A DNA stretch of 38,985 nt, taken from assembly GCA_938083135.1 (NCBI GenBank), contig CALLKY010000122.1, positions 1 to 38,985 on the forward strand. Direction: 5' to 3'. The stretch comes from an uncultured Alphaproteobacteria bacterium (GTDB taxonomy: Bacteria; Pseudomonadota; Alphaproteobacteria; Bin95). Under the pieces are notes generated by a model. That model was not told where the DNA came from, ran no database searches, and saw only the letters and a list, made by a program, of their open reading frames with translations. Shown here one piece after another: positions 7,427 to 15,986 of this stretch. Each line of letters begins with the position of its first letter. Position 1 is the stretch's first letter. The position numbers were made by a program, and so were the translations under genes.

Positions 7427-8461
7427 TTACCGGAATGGCGGGGAGTAGATCAGGCCGCCATTGGTCCAGAGCGCATTCAAGCTGCCTGCACGCGGGATGT
7501 TGACCGGAGTCTTTTCGCCGATGTACCGCTCGTACACTTCGCCGTAGTTACCCACCATCTTGATGATGTTGTAGGCCCAGTCATTGGAGAGGCCGAGGCC
7601 GGTGTGAAGGTTGCCTTCAGCGCCCAGCAGACGGCGCACTTCCGGGTTCTTGGAGTTGGCGCGCATGTCGTCAACGTTCCCGGAGTTAATGCCCAGCTCT
7701 TCAGCGGTGATCATAGCGAAAACGCTCCAGCGGACGATATCGCCCCACTGATTGTCGCCTTCACGCACCACAGGGCCGAGCGGCTCTTTGGAAATCGTTT
7801 CTGGCAGGATCGTGTACTTGGACGGATCCGGGAACGCAGACCGGCGGGACGCCAAGCCAGATTTATCGTTGGTGTAAACGTCGCAACCGCCCTTAAGGAA
7901 CGTTTCGATCAGCACGTTCACGTCTTCAAACGTAACCGGCTTGAAGTTCATGCCCTGGGAACGGAAGTAATCGGACAGGTTCAATTCGGTCGTTGTGCCG
8001 GTCAGCACGCAAACAGCAGCGCCATCAAGCTCTTTGGAAGAGGTGATGCCGGATTCTTTGGAGACCAAGAAACCCTGGCCGTCATACATAGTGACGGTCG
8101 TGAAATCGAGGCCCAGCTGCGTGTCACGCGTCGCAGTCCACGTCGTGGTACGGGACAGCATGTCGCTTTCGCCATTCGCGAGCGAGGTAAAGCGCACCTG
8201 GCTGGTGACGGACTGGAATTCGATTTTGCTGGGGTCGCCCAGCACTGCGGCGGCGACAGCGCGGCAGAACGCGACATCGTGGCCGGACCAGTTGCCGTTA
8301 GAGTCCAGGTTATAGAAGCCTGGGTTCGGCTGACCGACCTGGCAGTTCATGTAGCCGCGGTCCTGGACGACCTGAAGGGTCGATTTATCTTTGGCCTGGG
8401 CTGATGCCGTAGCGCCGACGGCAAGTGCCGCTGCCGCCATGACGGTATGTTTGAGTTTCAT
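7427..8461 (-). CDS. aapJ: General L-amino-acid ABC transporter, periplasmic binding protein AapJ
   Basis: The periplasmic solute-binding protein that delivers amino acids to AapQ/AapM. It has 344 residues with a Sec signal peptide MKLKHTVMAAAALAVGATASAQA, probably cleaved before KDKST. Family features are VQDRGYMNCQVGQPNPGFYNLDSNG, GHDVAFCRAVAAAVLGD, the SRTTTWTATRDTQLGLDF stretch contributing to the ligand pocket, and the ending WTNGGLIYSPPFR, which is near invariant in AapJ/BztA. It is the first gene of the aap operon and diverges from the SRAP gene across a 208-bp promoter region. Confidence 0.95.
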   Translation of the reverse strand: MKLKHTVMAAAALAVGATASAQAKDKSTLQVVQDRGYMNCQVGQPNPGFYNLDSNGNWSGHDVAFCRAVAAAVLGDPSKIEFQSVTSQVRFTSLANGESDMLSRTTTWTATRDTQLGLDFTTVTMYDGQGFLVSKESGITSSKELDGAAVCVLTGTTTELNLSDYFRSQGMNFKPVTFEDVNVLIETFLKGGCDVYTNDKSGLASRRSAFPDPSKYTILPETISKEPLGPVVREGDNQWGDIVRWSVFAMITAEELGINSGNVDDMRANSKNPEVRRLLGAEGNLHTGLGLSNDWAYNIIKMVGNYGEVYERYIGEKTPVNIPRAGSLNALWTNGGLIYSPPFR

Positions 8462-8551
8462 AGGTAGCCTCCCTTATGCTGCTGGGCTTGAGCGCCCTGC
8501 AATCGTTAAGCAAACATTATGCCAGACGTAAGAAACGCCTGATTTCGTAGC

Positions 8552-8573
8552 GGCTGAACATCATGCATCAGCC
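8552..8573. promoter_or_regulatory. Inverted repeat in the aapJ / SRAP divergent promoter region
   Basis: GGCTGA (8552-8557) and TCAGCC (8568-8573) form a perfect 6-bp inverted repeat with a 10-base spacer containing ATGCAT. It lies 91 bp upstream of aapJ and 97 bp upstream of the SRAP gene, where an operator would be expected. No regulator can be named. The rest of 8462-8669 shows only a weak TATAAG box at 8639 facing the SRAP gene. Confidence 0.35.
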
Positions 8574-8669
8574 AACTTGCCTAAAAGGACAGCACAAATA
8601 CCTTCCTGTGCAAACCTTTATGAGCAATGCGGGCGTAGTATAAGAGTTTCTTAACCATGGAAACAGTCA

Positions 8670-9419
8670 ATGTGCGGACGGTATCATCTCTCAACCCCGC
8701 CAGAAGCGCTGGCGACGATCTTCGGCTTCATCGATTTGCCGAACCTTGCAGCCCGCTGGAATATCGCGCCGACGCAATCCGCGCCGATTATCCACGCTGA
8801 GGAGTCTGGCGAGGAGTCTGGCGCGCGCCGGATGGAGATGGCGCGCTGGGGGCTCGTGCCGCCCTGGGCCAAAACGCCCAATGCCAAGGGCCAATATGAC
8901 GGCCCGCCGCTGATTAACGCGCGCGGCGAAACAATCGCTGAAAAACCCGCTTTCCGGGATTCATTCAGACATTCCAGAGTGTTGACCCCTGCCGATGGCT
9001 TCTACGAATGGACCGGCAAAGGCAAGGATAAGCGCGCATTCTGTATCCGACCCACCACGCAACACGCATTTGCGTTCGCAGGAATAGCAGCCGCCATGCC
9101 GTCCGGTTTTGATGGCCCCGCGCGGAGTTTCAGCATTGTCACCACAGAAGCCAATGCCACGCTGACGCCAATTCATCATCGGATGCCAGTGGTTATTCCA
9201 GTTGATTTGGCACCAGTTTGGTTGAGCGGAACACCCGCTGAAGCGGCAGAATTAATTTCTGCAGCGCCCGAAAATTTTTTTGAATTCTACGAGGTAGACA
9301 CGCGCGTCGGGAATGTTAGAGAAGACGACTCGCGACTGCTGGACCCATTGCCGGACCGGCAGATTGAAGATTCGGCGGAACCAGACCCGCCAAAACCGAA
9401 CCAAATGTCGTTATTCTAA
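8670..9419 (+). CDS. SRAP-domain protein (YedK/HMCES family)
   Basis: A protein that forms a covalent thiazolidine crosslink with abasic sites in single-stranded DNA and so shields them. It has 249 residues and begins MCGRYHLST, placing the reactive Cys at position 2 after Met removal. Other active-site positions are present: N83 in LINARGET, E113 in DGFYEW, and H169 in IHHRMP. WGLVPPWAK and RHSRVLTPADGFYEW are family hallmarks. The C-terminus (PKPNQMSLF) ends in a QxSLF-type peptide that resembles a beta-clamp-binding motif; this is inference. The next gene starts 10 bp after its stop. Confidence 0.93.
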   Translation: MCGRYHLSTPPEALATIFGFIDLPNLAARWNIAPTQSAPIIHAEESGEESGARRMEMARWGLVPPWAKTPNAKGQYDGPPLINARGETIAEKPAFRDSFRHSRVLTPADGFYEWTGKGKDKRAFCIRPTTQHAFAFAGIAAAMPSGFDGPARSFSIVTTEANATLTPIHHRMPVVIPVDLAPVWLSGTPAEAAELISAAPENFFEFYEVDTRVGNVREDDSRLLDPLPDRQIEDSAEPDPPKPNQMSLF

Positions 9420-9429
9420 GGAAGTATCC

Positions 9430-10713
9430 ATGCGCACATATTTAAAGCAATCAAGCCAGCGGGAAGGCTTCGATCGCCCCGCCGTTGAAGCCGCCGTGCG
9501 CAAGATGCTGGCCGACATCCAAGAAAACGGCGACGACGCCATCCAGCGCTACGCCCGTGATCTTGATAAATGGGAAAACGCTGACTTCCGCATGTCCAAT
9601 GATCGGATCATGGCGGTGGAGAAGAACCTCTCCAAGGTCTTCAAGGAAGACATCGCCTATGCGCTGAAGCAGGTCCAAGACTTCGCTAAGGCCCAACGCG
9701 ACACCATGCAAGAACTGGAAATTGAACTGCAACCAGGCGTCATGCTTGGCCATAAGCACATCCCGATGAAGGCTGCCGGCTGCTATACACCGGGCGGTAA
9801 GTATCCCCTGGTCGCAGGATCGATCATGTCCGCTGGCGTGGCACAGGTTGCTGGCGTTAAAACCATTGTCGGCTGTGCTCCGCCCCGGGATGAAAACGGC
9901 GTTTATCCGCAGACGCTCTATGCCTTCCACGCATCAGGGGCGACTGATATTTTCGCCCTTGGCGGCGTGCAGGCGCTTGCTGCTATGGCTTATGGCCTGG
10001 TTGACGTTCCAGCCTGTGATCTCCTGATCGGCCCCGGCAATCCCTATGTCGCCGAAGCCAAACGCCAACTCTTTGGTACGGCTGGCATCGACCAATTGGC
10101 TGGCCCAACCGAAACACTGATCATCGCTGACGACAGCTGCAGCGCATCCCTAGTCGCAACGGACCTGTTGGGCCAGGCAGAGCATGGTCCCGATAGTCCC
10201 TGCTGGCTGGTCACCACATCCCGCAAACTGGCGGAAGATGTACTGGTTGAGGTTGAGGCGCAGCTGGAAACGCTGCCAACGGCGGAAGTCGCCAAACAGG
10301 CATGGGCCGATTATGGCGAAGTCGTAATCGTCGAGACGGATGCTGAGGCCGTAGAGATCGCGGACGAATACGCGCCAGAACACCTCCAAATTATGACCGC
10401 CAATGATGACTATTTCCTGGAAAACCTCTCCAATTACGGCAGCTTGTTTGTCGGTGAGGCAACAACCGTGGCCTATGGCGATAAGGGTGTTGGCACCAAC
10501 CACATCCTCCCCACCGGCCGCGCCGCGCGGTACACTGGTGGCCTTTGGGTAGGTAAATTCCTGAAAACCGTGACCTGGCAGCGTTTGACACCGGAAGCAA
10601 GCCGCACTGTCGCCCCCGTCATCAGCCGCATATCGGAAAGCGAAGGCATGCTGGCCCACGCTATTACCGCTGATGTCCGCCACGCCCGTTATGCGCCCAA
10701 GAATGAGGCGTAG
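9430..10713 (+). CDS. Histidinol dehydrogenase family protein, HpsN-like (sulfopropanediol 3-dehydrogenase type)
   Basis: A zinc- and NAD-dependent dehydrogenase of the HisD fold, 427 residues. The HisD metal and catalytic positions are present: Q249 and H252 (GQAEHGPDS), E317/H318 (APEHLQ), D351, H358 (GTNHILPTG) and H410 (MLAHA). The sequence around AAGCYTPGGKYPLVAGS and ARYTGGLWVGKFLKTVTWQ resembles the HpsN subgroup (oxidation of 2,3-dihydroxypropane-1-sulfonate to sulfolactate) more than biosynthetic HisD, and no other his gene is nearby. The substrate remains unproven; it could be another C3 diol or amino alcohol. The frame is open from 9313, but ATG 9430 has an AAGGAAG ribosome site and starts just after the SRAP stop. 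Confidence 0.82.
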   Translation: MRTYLKQSSQREGFDRPAVEAAVRKMLADIQENGDDAIQRYARDLDKWENADFRMSNDRIMAVEKNLSKVFKEDIAYALKQVQDFAKAQRDTMQELEIELQPGVMLGHKHIPMKAAGCYTPGGKYPLVAGSIMSAGVAQVAGVKTIVGCAPPRDENGVYPQTLYAFHASGATDIFALGGVQALAAMAYGLVDVPACDLLIGPGNPYVAEAKRQLFGTAGIDQLAGPTETLIIADDSCSASLVATDLLGQAEHGPDSPCWLVTTSRKLAEDVLVEVEAQLETLPTAEVAKQAWADYGEVVIVETDAEAVEIADEYAPEHLQIMTANDDYFLENLSNYGSLFVGEATTVAYGDKGVGTNHILPTGRAARYTGGLWVGKFLKTVTWQRLTPEASRTVAPVISRISESEGMLAHAITADVRHARYAPKNEA

Positions 10714-10797
10714 CGATCTGCCCTGCTGGTAACGGTATTTTATCGCCCCATCGCTATCCTGTTTGCTGTCTGACGCTCCGGGGGCAGGGACTGAAGA

Positions 10798-11214
10798 ATG
10801 GCGACAGAGACCAGAACGATTATTTTCGACGAAGCTGAGCTGATGCAGGCCGCTTATGCTTACTGCCTTAGAAAGGGTGTGGATTTGCCGCGCGCGAAGC
10901 TGCAACGTGTGCTGGCAGAACCCGAAGCGACCGGCGTCGTCAGGCTCATGTTTGAAGCCCAGGATGCCTCACAGACAGAAATTGCGCTGAGTTATAGCCA
11001 AATGGCAGCGGCGCTCATCATGCATTGTGGCGTGATCGGCGTACCACTGCCACGCTTTAGCCGCAAGCGCCTAACCCCCGCAGGTGAAGGCATGGCGCTG
11101 ATCATTCGCCTACCGGAATACGCGGGCGAAGCTGAGGACGCCCCCGCCCGCATCACGACGAGTGCCAAAGGCGTCGAGGCGCTCGTCACGCACGTTTATG
11201 CGCCAACAGGCTAA
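10798..11214 (+). CDS. Uncharacterised 138-residue protein
   Basis: I do not recognise this protein. It is soluble, with no signal peptide or membrane segment. The N-terminal half is helical and charged (FDEAELMQAAYAYCLRKGVDLPRAKLQRVL), the centre has the beta-like segment VVRLMFEAQDASQTEIALSYS, and there is a hydrophobic stretch SQMAAALIMHCGVIGVPLP followed by basic SRKRLTP and a C-terminal half with GMALIIRLPEYAGE. It lies between the HisD-like gene (84 bp upstream) and the SDR gene (77 bp downstream), all on the same strand. Codon use looks like its neighbours. A real gene is likely from its length and proper start; the function is unknown. Confidence 0.7.
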   Translation: MATETRTIIFDEAELMQAAYAYCLRKGVDLPRAKLQRVLAEPEATGVVRLMFEAQDASQTEIALSYSQMAAALIMHCGVIGVPLPRFSRKRLTPAGEGMALIIRLPEYAGEAEDAPARITTSAKGVEALVTHVYAPTG

Positions 11215-11291
11215 GGCCTAAATCAGCGGGTTGGCGCCCGCCCCCAGATTGCCGTTAACATGCGCGCCTCAGCTTTTATCAGGAGGCATAC

Positions 11292-12071
11292 ATGGACGAT
11301 TTATTCGATCTTTCGGGGCAAACCGCTCTCATCACCGGCTCGACCAAAGGCATCGGCAAGGCCATCGCCTGCCGCATGGCGCAATATGGTGCCAATGTCG
11401 TGGTTTCCAGCCGCAAGGCAGACGTTTGCGACGCCGTCGCAGCAGAAATTAATGAAAAATGGGCGGGCCGGGGTGGCTCCGCCACAGCGATCCCCTGCCA
11501 CATTGGCCACAAAGACCAACTCCAAGCGCTCGTCGATCAAACCCAGGACAAGCTTGGGCCAATTGATATCCTGGTGCCGAACGCTGCGGTTAATCCGTAT
11601 TACGGCCCATCTGCCGACATGCCAGATTCGGCGTGGGACAAGATTATGGAAACCAATGTGCGCAGCACCTTCTGGCTCTGCAATATGGTCATTCCGGGCA
11701 TGGCCGAACGCGGCAAAGGTGCGGTGACAATCATCGCGTCGATTTCTGGCTTGAAAGCGGCTGTTGAGCTCTTCGCCTATTCCATCTCCAAGGTGGCAGA
11801 ACACCAACTCGCACGGAACCTCGCGGCTGAATATGGCCCTAAGGGCGTGCGCGTGAACGCCATTGCGCCTGGCCTCATTAAAACCGATTTCGCCAAGGCG
11901 TTATGGACAGACCCGGTCCGGCTTGAACAGATCAACAATCGCATGCCGCTCCGCCGTCTTGGCGATCCGGATGAGATTGCGGGCGCGGCGATGTTCCTTT
12001 CATCCAAGGCCGGGGCTTATATGTGCGGCCAAGTCATCAACGTTGATGGTGGTGCCGCGATCTCTCCATAA
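11292..12071 (+). CDS. Short-chain dehydrogenase/reductase (SDR)
   Basis: An NAD(P)-dependent oxidoreductase, classical SDR, 259 residues. It has the cofactor motif TGSTKGIG (15-22), the NAA motif near 97-99, and the catalytic set S150, Y163, K167 (AYSISK), then the dimer-interface ending QVINVDGGAAISP. The sequence is in the FabG-like / 3-hydroxyacyl or alcohol dehydrogenase range and the substrate cannot be assigned. An AGGAGG ribosome site precedes the start. Its position two genes after an HpsN-like dehydrogenase recalls C3-sulfonate pathways, where an SDR acts beside HpsN, but this is only suggestive. Confidence 0.9.
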   Translation: MDDLFDLSGQTALITGSTKGIGKAIACRMAQYGANVVVSSRKADVCDAVAAEINEKWAGRGGSATAIPCHIGHKDQLQALVDQTQDKLGPIDILVPNAAVNPYYGPSADMPDSAWDKIMETNVRSTFWLCNMVIPGMAERGKGAVTIIASISGLKAAVELFAYSISKVAEHQLARNLAAEYGPKGVRVNAIAPGLIKTDFAKALWTDPVRLEQINNRMPLRRLGDPDEIAGAAMFLSSKAGAYMCGQVINVDGGAAISP

Positions 12072-12175
12072 ATCGCGATTAGGGCCGGGAACGGTGCGGG
12101 CTGTCATATCGGGATAAAACGTCCTAAATATGCAACCTGCCGCTTCCGGCCCCTTCCTATTCTTCGCGGATTGCC

Positions 12176-13111
12176 ATGACGACGCTCAATGCGGTCCTGC
12201 CGCTATTCGCCATGATCGGCCTTGGCTTTTTGGCCGCTCGTATGCGTTTGCTGAACGAAGCGGCGATTCAGGGCCTCGTCAACTACATCTTCTTCTTCGC
12301 GATCCCGCCCATGCTCATTGTTATGTTGAGCAAGGCGGACCCCGAAAAGCTGCTGGCGGGCGGCCCGTTCTTAATGGCGATGTTCAGCGCGGAGCTTGCA
12401 GTGGCATTGCTAGCCGCGTTTTGGGCCAGATGGACGTACGGGAGAGTCGGCCCGGCGGCATATGGCATCCTCGGCTTCTCCGCCTGTTTCTCCAATGGCG
12501 TGCTGCTGGCCGTGCCGCTCGTTGTCGCAGCATTTGGCCCAGAAGCAGCCGCTCCGGCGCTGGTGCTGGTGACGCTGGATATTCTGCTGTTTGTCGCGGT
12601 CACAGGCTTGCTCGAATATGGCCAGATGGGCGGGCGCGCCGCTATGTCGGGCGCGGCTAAGGCTGCAGCGCTTAATCCTGTCATCGTCGGCACCATCATC
12701 GGTCTGGCGCTGGCTTTCACGGGCACAACACTGCCAGGTCCATTAGATGCCTTGGTGAAGTTTTTGGGGCCAGCAGCACCACCAACGGCGCTATTTGCCC
12801 TAGGTGCTACCCTAGCGCTCCGGCCAGTTAGCGCCGCATCCGCCAAACCGGCTGGAGTGCTGACGATATTGAAACTGTTTGTGCAGCCCGCATTGGCTGC
12901 ACTCATCCTGTTTTCCATCCCCGGGATTGATCCCATATGGCGCGCGGCAGGCATTGTATATGCCGCGGCACCGATAGGGTTGAACGCCTATCTTTTCGCC
13001 CGCCGCTATGAGGTTGGCGTATCCCCGGTATCAACCGCAATCGTTGTATCGACCGCCATTTCCGTCATCACTTTAAGCGCGCTGCTGATCTGGTTCGGCG
13101 ACCGGGTTTGA
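12176..13111 (+). CDS. AEC-family permease (auxin efflux carrier type)
   Basis: An inner-membrane carrier of the AEC family, whose bacterial members move dicarboxylates and similar anions. It has 311 residues with about ten hydrophobic helices and almost no soluble part. The N-terminus reads VLPLFAMIGLGFLAARMRLLNEAAIQGLVNYIFFFAIPPMLIVMLS, typical of the family, and the C-terminal half has LFALGATLALRP and PIGLNAYLFARRYEV, the usual AEC signature. It starts 104 bp after the SDR gene. The substrate is unknown. A 6-bp CGCCGC/GCGGCG hairpin (13112-13132) follows directly after its stop. Confidence 0.88.
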   Translation: MTTLNAVLPLFAMIGLGFLAARMRLLNEAAIQGLVNYIFFFAIPPMLIVMLSKADPEKLLAGGPFLMAMFSAELAVALLAAFWARWTYGRVGPAAYGILGFSACFSNGVLLAVPLVVAAFGPEAAAPALVLVTLDILLFVAVTGLLEYGQMGGRAAMSGAAKAAALNPVIVGTIIGLALAFTGTTLPGPLDALVKFLGPAAPPTALFALGATLALRPVSAASAKPAGVLTILKLFVQPALAALILFSIPGIDPIWRAAGIVYAAAPIGLNAYLFARRYEVGVSPVSTAIVVSTAISVITLSALLIWFGDRV

Positions 13112-13225
13112 CGCCGCCAGAAGAATGCGGCGATCCGCCCATTGCACTGCAGCATTTCCAGCGTTAGCCAACTCTAGCGAACGCCCACCTTCCTCTCCCA
13201 GGTTCATCAAACAGGACCCATCGCC
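13112..13225 (+). promoter_or_regulatory. serC leader region with two hairpins (possible serC RNA motif)
   Basis: The 114 bp before serC hold two stem-loops: CGCCGC (13112-13117) with GCGGCG (13127-13132), and GCGTTAGC (13161-13168) with GCGAACGC (13177-13184), with one mismatch. A structured serC element is known upstream of serC in Alphaproteobacteria, so this leader deserves a covariance-model test. The first hairpin could equally be the end of the permease transcript. Confidence 0.35.
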
Positions 13226-14395
13226 ATGGCGAGCAAACCGACGACCCAACCGAACAATCCGCTTTTCTCCTCCGGCCCTTGCACGAAACGCCCGGGCTGG
13301 ACGCCATCCGCCCTAGCCGGGGCCTCACTTGGCCGGTCGCATCGCTCTACAGAGGGCAAAGGCAAACTGGCGGAAGTCATTGACCGCTCCAAAGCCCTGC
13401 TGGGCATGCCAGATGATTGGCGCCTTGCCGTTGTTCCAGGCTCCGACACGGGTGCTGTCGAAATGGCGCTCTGGTCAATGCTGGGCGCGCGCGGCGTTGA
13501 TAGCCTTGTATGGGAAAGCTTCGGCAAGACCTGGGCGACGGACCTCAAATCCCACTTGAAGCTCGACAATGCTCGCATCATTGATGCGCCCTATGGCGAG
13601 ATTGCGGATTTGTCCGCTGCCGACTGGTCAAATGACGTCGTGTTCTGCTGGAACGGCACCACATCTGGCGTGCGCGTGCCAAACGGCGACTGGATCCCTG
13701 ACGACCGCGAAGGCCTCGCCATTTGCGACGCGACATCCGCCGCATTTGCTATGGACCTTCCCTGGAACAAGCTGGATGTCGTTACTTGGTCTTGGCAAAA
13801 AGCCATGGGCGGGGAAGCGGCCCACGGCATGCTCGCCCTCGGCCCCCGCGCCGTTGAGCGTCTAGAAAACTACACGCCCCCATGGCCGCTGCCCAAGGTC
13901 TTCCGCATGACCAAAGGCGGCAAGCTCATTGAAGGCCTGTTCCGGGGCGAAACGCTGAACACCCCTTCCATGCTCTGTGTCGAAGATGCAATCGACGCGC
14001 TGAAATGGATGGAATCTGCTGGTGGCGGCGCTGCAATGGTCGCCCGCTCTGACGCGTCCCTTGCTGCGGTTGCGGACTGGGTAGCAGCCACGCCCTGGGT
14101 CGATTTCCTGCCTGCCAGCGCAGATATCCGCTCCTCCACATCCATCTGCCTTAAATATGTTGAGCCAGAGGTGGCGACTATGCCCACTGATGATCTTCGC
14201 GCATTCTCCAAGGCGCTGGCAGGTCGGCTCGAGGCTGAAGGCATTGCCTTTGACACCAATAACCACCGCGACGCGCCACCAACCCTACGCATCTGGGGCG
14301 GTGCCACGGTTGAGCCAACTGATATGGCCGCATTGCTGCCTTGGCTCGACTGGTCCTACCACGAGACTAAAGCCGCTCTCGCCAAAGCTGCCTAA
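13226..14395 (+). CDS. serC: Phosphoserine aminotransferase
   Basis: A PLP enzyme that converts 3-phosphohydroxypyruvate and glutamate to phosphoserine, the second step of serine synthesis; it also serves pyridoxal synthesis in many bacteria. Its 389 residues match the long alphaproteobacterial SerC form. Visible features are [15 protein letters not shown], the HRS segment near 39-41, [25 protein letters not shown], and the PLP lysine K192 in [17 protein letters not shown]. The gene lies 13 bp upstream of serA, forming a serC-serA operon and two consecutive pathway steps. The start has only a modest ribosome site (AACAGGACCC). Confidence 0.95.
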   Translation: MASKPTTQPNNPLFSSGPCTKRPGWTPSALAGASLGRSHRSTEGKGKLAEVIDRSKALLGMPDDWRLAVVPGSDTGAVEMALWSMLGARGVDSLVWESFGKTWATDLKSHLKLDNARIIDAPYGEIADLSAADWSNDVVFCWNGTTSGVRVPNGDWIPDDREGLAICDATSAAFAMDLPWNKLDVVTWSWQKAMGGEAAHGMLALGPRAVERLENYTPPWPLPKVFRMTKGGKLIEGLFRGETLNTPSMLCVEDAIDALKWMESAGGGAAMVARSDASLAAVADWVAATPWVDFLPASADIRSSTSICLKYVEPEVATMPTDDLRAFSKALAGRLEAEGIAFDTNNHRDAPPTLRIWGGATVEPTDMAALLPWLDWSYHETKAALAKAA

Positions 14396-14408
14396 AGGAT
14401 AGAATCCC

Positions 14409-15986
14409 ATGGCTAAAGTACTGATTTCGGACAAGCTTTCCGAACGCGCCATCGATATTTTCCGGGAACGCGGCCTGGAGGTTGATTTCAAACCCGGCCT
14501 CTCGGTCGAAGAGCAGATGGCCATTATTGGCGATTATGATGGCCTCGCCATCCGCTCCGCCACCAAGGTGACAGCAGAAATGCTGGCAGCCGCCCCCAAT
14601 CTCAAATTGGTTGGGCGCGCCGGTATTGGTGTTGATAATGTGGATATTCCGGCAGCGACCGCACGCGGCGTTGTTGTCATGAATACCCCCCATGGCAACA
14701 CGATCACCACCGCAGAACACGCCATCGCCATGCTGTTCGCGACCGCTCGCCAAATTCCGGCAGCGGATGCGTCTACACAGGCCGGGAAGTGGGAAAAATC
14801 CCGCTTCATGGGCGTTGAGCTGACGGCCAAAACACTCGGCCTAATCGGCTGCGGCAACATTGGCGCAATCGTTGCTGAACGGGCACTTGGCTTGCGCATG
14901 CGCGTTCTGGCCTATGATCCGTTCCTATCGGAAGACCGCGCCCGCGACCTGGGCGTTGAAAAAGCGGACCTGGACACCGTTCTTGCCCGCGCCGATTTCA
15001 TCACCCTGCACACCCCCATGACCGACCAAACGCGTGGCATGATCAATGCTGAAGCGCTGGCGAAGTGCAAACCGGGCGTGCGGATTGTGAACTGCGCGCG
15101 CGGCGGTCTCGTGGTCGAGGACGATCTGGCGGCGGCGCTTGAATCCGGCCATGTCGCTGGTGCTGCGTTTGATGTGTTCGTTGAGGAACCGGCAAAAACG
15201 AACAGTCTGTTCGGCAAGCCAAACTTCATCGCAACGCCACATTTGGGCGCATCAACCGAAGAAGCCCAAGAAAATGTGGCCCTTCAGGTCGCTGACCAGA
15301 TGGCCGATTACCTGCTGACAGGTGCAGTATCCAACGCGATCAATATGCCGTCCATTTCGGCGGAAGACGCACCGAAACTGAAGCCATATATGGAACTCGC
15401 CAGCCGCCTCGGTAGCTTCGCCGGGCAGTTGACAGAAACTGGCCTGAACAAGGTGACGCTGACATATCGCGGCCAGGTCGCAGCGCTGAATACACGCCCG
15501 CTGACAGCGATTGCGCTGGAAGGCCTGCTGAAACCGCTGGTCAACAGCGTTAACATGGTGAATGCCCCCGTCCTTGCCCGTGAGCGCGGGATTGAGGTTG
15601 TTGAGGTCAGCAACGAAGAGATCGAAAACTATCAAGCAACGATCACCGTCAGCGTTGAAACAGACCGGCGCAGCCGGTCCGCGTCTGGCGCAATCTTCGG
15701 CGGCGAACCCCGCTTGGTGCAATTACATGACGCGCGCATGGAAGCAGAACTCCAGGGTGAGATGCTGTTTGTCCGCAATGCTGATAAGCCGGGCTTCATT
15801 GGCCGATTGGGTTCTGCCCTTGGCGACGCTGGCGTGAATATCGCCAACTTCCATCTGGGCCGGGCTGAAGGTGATGGCTCTGCTGTCGCGCTTATCCAGC
15901 TAGACGGCACATGCCCGCCGGATATGGTCAAAACCTTGGAAGCGCTGCCGGATGTGCTGACCGTTCGCCAGCTTAAGTTCGACTAA
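14409..15986 (+). CDS. serA: D-3-phosphoglycerate dehydrogenase
   Basis: It oxidises 3-phosphoglycerate to 3-phosphohydroxypyruvate with NAD, the first committed step of serine synthesis. The 525-residue protein is of the long type: a substrate/NAD domain with GCGNIG (147-152), catalytic R231 (NCARGG), E260 and H278 (PHLGAST), then the intervening ASB domain and a C-terminal ACT domain (about 453-525, MLFVRNADKPGFIGRLGSALGDAGVNIANF). The ACT domain suggests serine feedback. The stop TAA overlaps the next gene's ATG by one base (taATG), so the downstream secreted protein is probably translationally coupled. Confidence 0.97.
   Translation: MAKVLISDKLSERAIDIFRERGLEVDFKPGLSVEEQMAIIGDYDGLAIRSATKVTAEMLAAAPNLKLVGRAGIGVDNVDIPAATARGVVVMNTPHGNTITTAEHAIAMLFATARQIPAADASTQAGKWEKSRFMGVELTAKTLGLIGCGNIGAIVAERALGLRMRVLAYDPFLSEDRARDLGVEKADLDTVLARADFITLHTPMTDQTRGMINAEALAKCKPGVRIVNCARGGLVVEDDLAAALESGHVAGAAFDVFVEEPAKTNSLFGKPNFIATPHLGASTEEAQENVALQVADQMADYLLTGAVSNAINMPSISAEDAPKLKPYMELASRLGSFAGQLTETGLNKVTLTYRGQVAALNTRPLTAIALEGLLKPLVNSVNMVNAPVLARERGIEVVEVSNEEIENYQATITVSVETDRRSRSASGAIFGGEPRLVQLHDARMEAELQGEMLFVRNADKPGFIGRLGSALGDAGVNIANFHLGRAEGDGSAVALIQLDGTCPPDMVKTLEALPDVLTVRQLKFD

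Noticed and set aside
9430-10713. Biosynthetic histidinol dehydrogenase (hisD) label
   Set aside because: No other histidine genes are near, and the internal motifs look closer to the HpsN-type subgroup; kept as a family-level call.
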